The position numbers were made by a program, and so were the translations under genes. From Streptomyces sp. DH24 (GTDB taxonomy: Bacteria > Actinomycetota > Actinomycetes > Streptomycetales > Streptomycetaceae): 64,000 bases of DNA. Below the pieces are notes generated by a model. It ran no database searches. It was not told where the DNA came from and worked only from the letters and a program-made list of their open reading frames with translations. Location of the stretch: contig NZ_JARVKW010000013.1 in NCBI RefSeq assembly GCF_029813775.1, positions 1 to 64,000 on the forward strand, read 5' to 3'. Shown here piece after piece: positions 63,560-64,000 of this stretch (its first letter is position 1; every line of letters begins with the position of its first letter).

Positions 63560-64000
63560 TCAGCGCCCCCTCCACTTGGGAGGCCTCTTCTCGGTGAACG
63601 CCGAGTGGAACTCCCGGTAGTCCTCGCCCGTCATCAGGAAGGCCTGGGTGGAGGCGTCCAGTTCGACGGCTGCCGACATCGGCATGTCCAGTTCCGCCGT
63701 GAGCAGGGCCTTCGTCTGGGCGTGGGCGAGTGCGGGCCCGTCGGCCAGGCGGCGGGCCAGGTTGCGGGCGGCGTTGTCGGAGTGGCCCTCGTCGGTCAGT
63801 TCGCTGATGAGGCCGATCCGCTCGGCCTCGGGGGCGCGGACCGGTTCGCCGAGCATCAGCAGGCGGGTGGCGTGGCCCAGGCCGACGACCCTGGGCAGCA
63901 GGTAGGCGGCGCCCATGTCGCCGCCGGACAGGCCGACCCTCGTGAAGAGGAAGGCGAAGCGGGCGGTGGGGTCGGCGACCCGGAAGTCGGCGGCCAGGGC
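63560..64000 (-). CDS. Enoyl-CoA hydratase/isomerase family protein, 5' part outside window
   Basis: The C-terminal 146 residues are visible. ALAADFRVADPTARFAFLFTRVGLSGGDMGAAYLLPRVVGLGHATRLLMLGEPVRAPEAERIGLISEL is the crotonase fold including the GG(D/E) catalytic loop region, and FHSAFTEKRPPKWRGR is its C-terminus. It probably acts after the monooxygenase in ring degradation by beta-oxidation-like steps. The start lies beyond base 64000. Confidence 0.92.
   Translation of the reverse strand, partial: ALAADFRVADPTARFAFLFTRVGLSGGDMGAAYLLPRVVGLGHATRLLMLGEPVRAPEAERIGLISELTDEGHSDNAARNLARRLADGPALAHAQTKALLTAELDMPMSAAVELDASTQAFLMTGEDYREFHSAFTEKRPPKWRGR

Overview
The window is high-GC actinobacterial DNA with GTG starts, four-base start/stop overlaps and very few TTA codons. 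It is almost certainly a Streptomyces chromosome. From memory, the order dxs / xylGFH / rok7B7 / ngcEFG / acnA / XRE-MurA resembles the S. coelicolor SCO5998-SCO6014 neighbourhood; I could not check this by search.

Bases 1-9,700 (mostly minus strand) hold a glycosyltransferase gene with an in-frame stop, an APC-type permease, dxs, the xylose-type ABC transporter xylF-xylG-xylH and its ROK regulator. Bases 9,790-26,800 are a carbohydrate-utilisation block: ngcE-ngcF-ngcG, a secreted GH92 mannosidase, a GH67 alpha-glucuronidase, an operon of two permeases, a binding lipoprotein, a GH39 beta-xylosidase and a DUF624 protein, and a divergent CE7 acetyl xylan esterase. Together these take xylan side chains and xylo-oligosaccharides to imported sugars.

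Bases 27,000-31,900 hold acnA, a tiny DUF4236 gene and a 509-residue fusion of an XRE helix-turn-helix to a complete-looking MurA enzyme. The acnA promoter and the fusion gene carry the same operator-like sequence, ATCTC-N6-GAGATAAC, which suggests an undescribed regulatory link.

Bases 32,200-45,950 look like an acquired natural-product cluster: ATP-grasp ligase, C-A-T-C-T-C NRPS, frameshifted RidA, alpha/beta hydrolase with a Cys nucleophile, MFS exporter, free-standing A-T NRPS protein, YqcI/YcgG (GntA-like) heme N-oxygenase and MOSC protein. Its A1 code reads as serine. TTA codons and a (CTGCA)6 tract suggest extra layers of control.

Bases 46,000-53,900 hold a cassette of trypco2, trypsin-like protease, PknG-like kinase, vWA protein, four-helix membrane protein and anchored solute-binding protein. 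It looks like the mycobacterial GlnH-GlnX-PknG sensing pathway merged with trypsin/vWA conflict-system parts. Bases 54,000-64,000 hold a TetR/sugar acetyltransferase pair, small secreted and hydrolase genes, and a PaaX-regulated aryl-CoA catabolic cluster (aryl-CoA ligase, acyl-CoA dehydrogenase, RidA, monooxygenase-OYE fusion, enoyl-CoA hydratase running off the end). I saw no tRNA, rRNA, CRISPR array, transposase or integrase.
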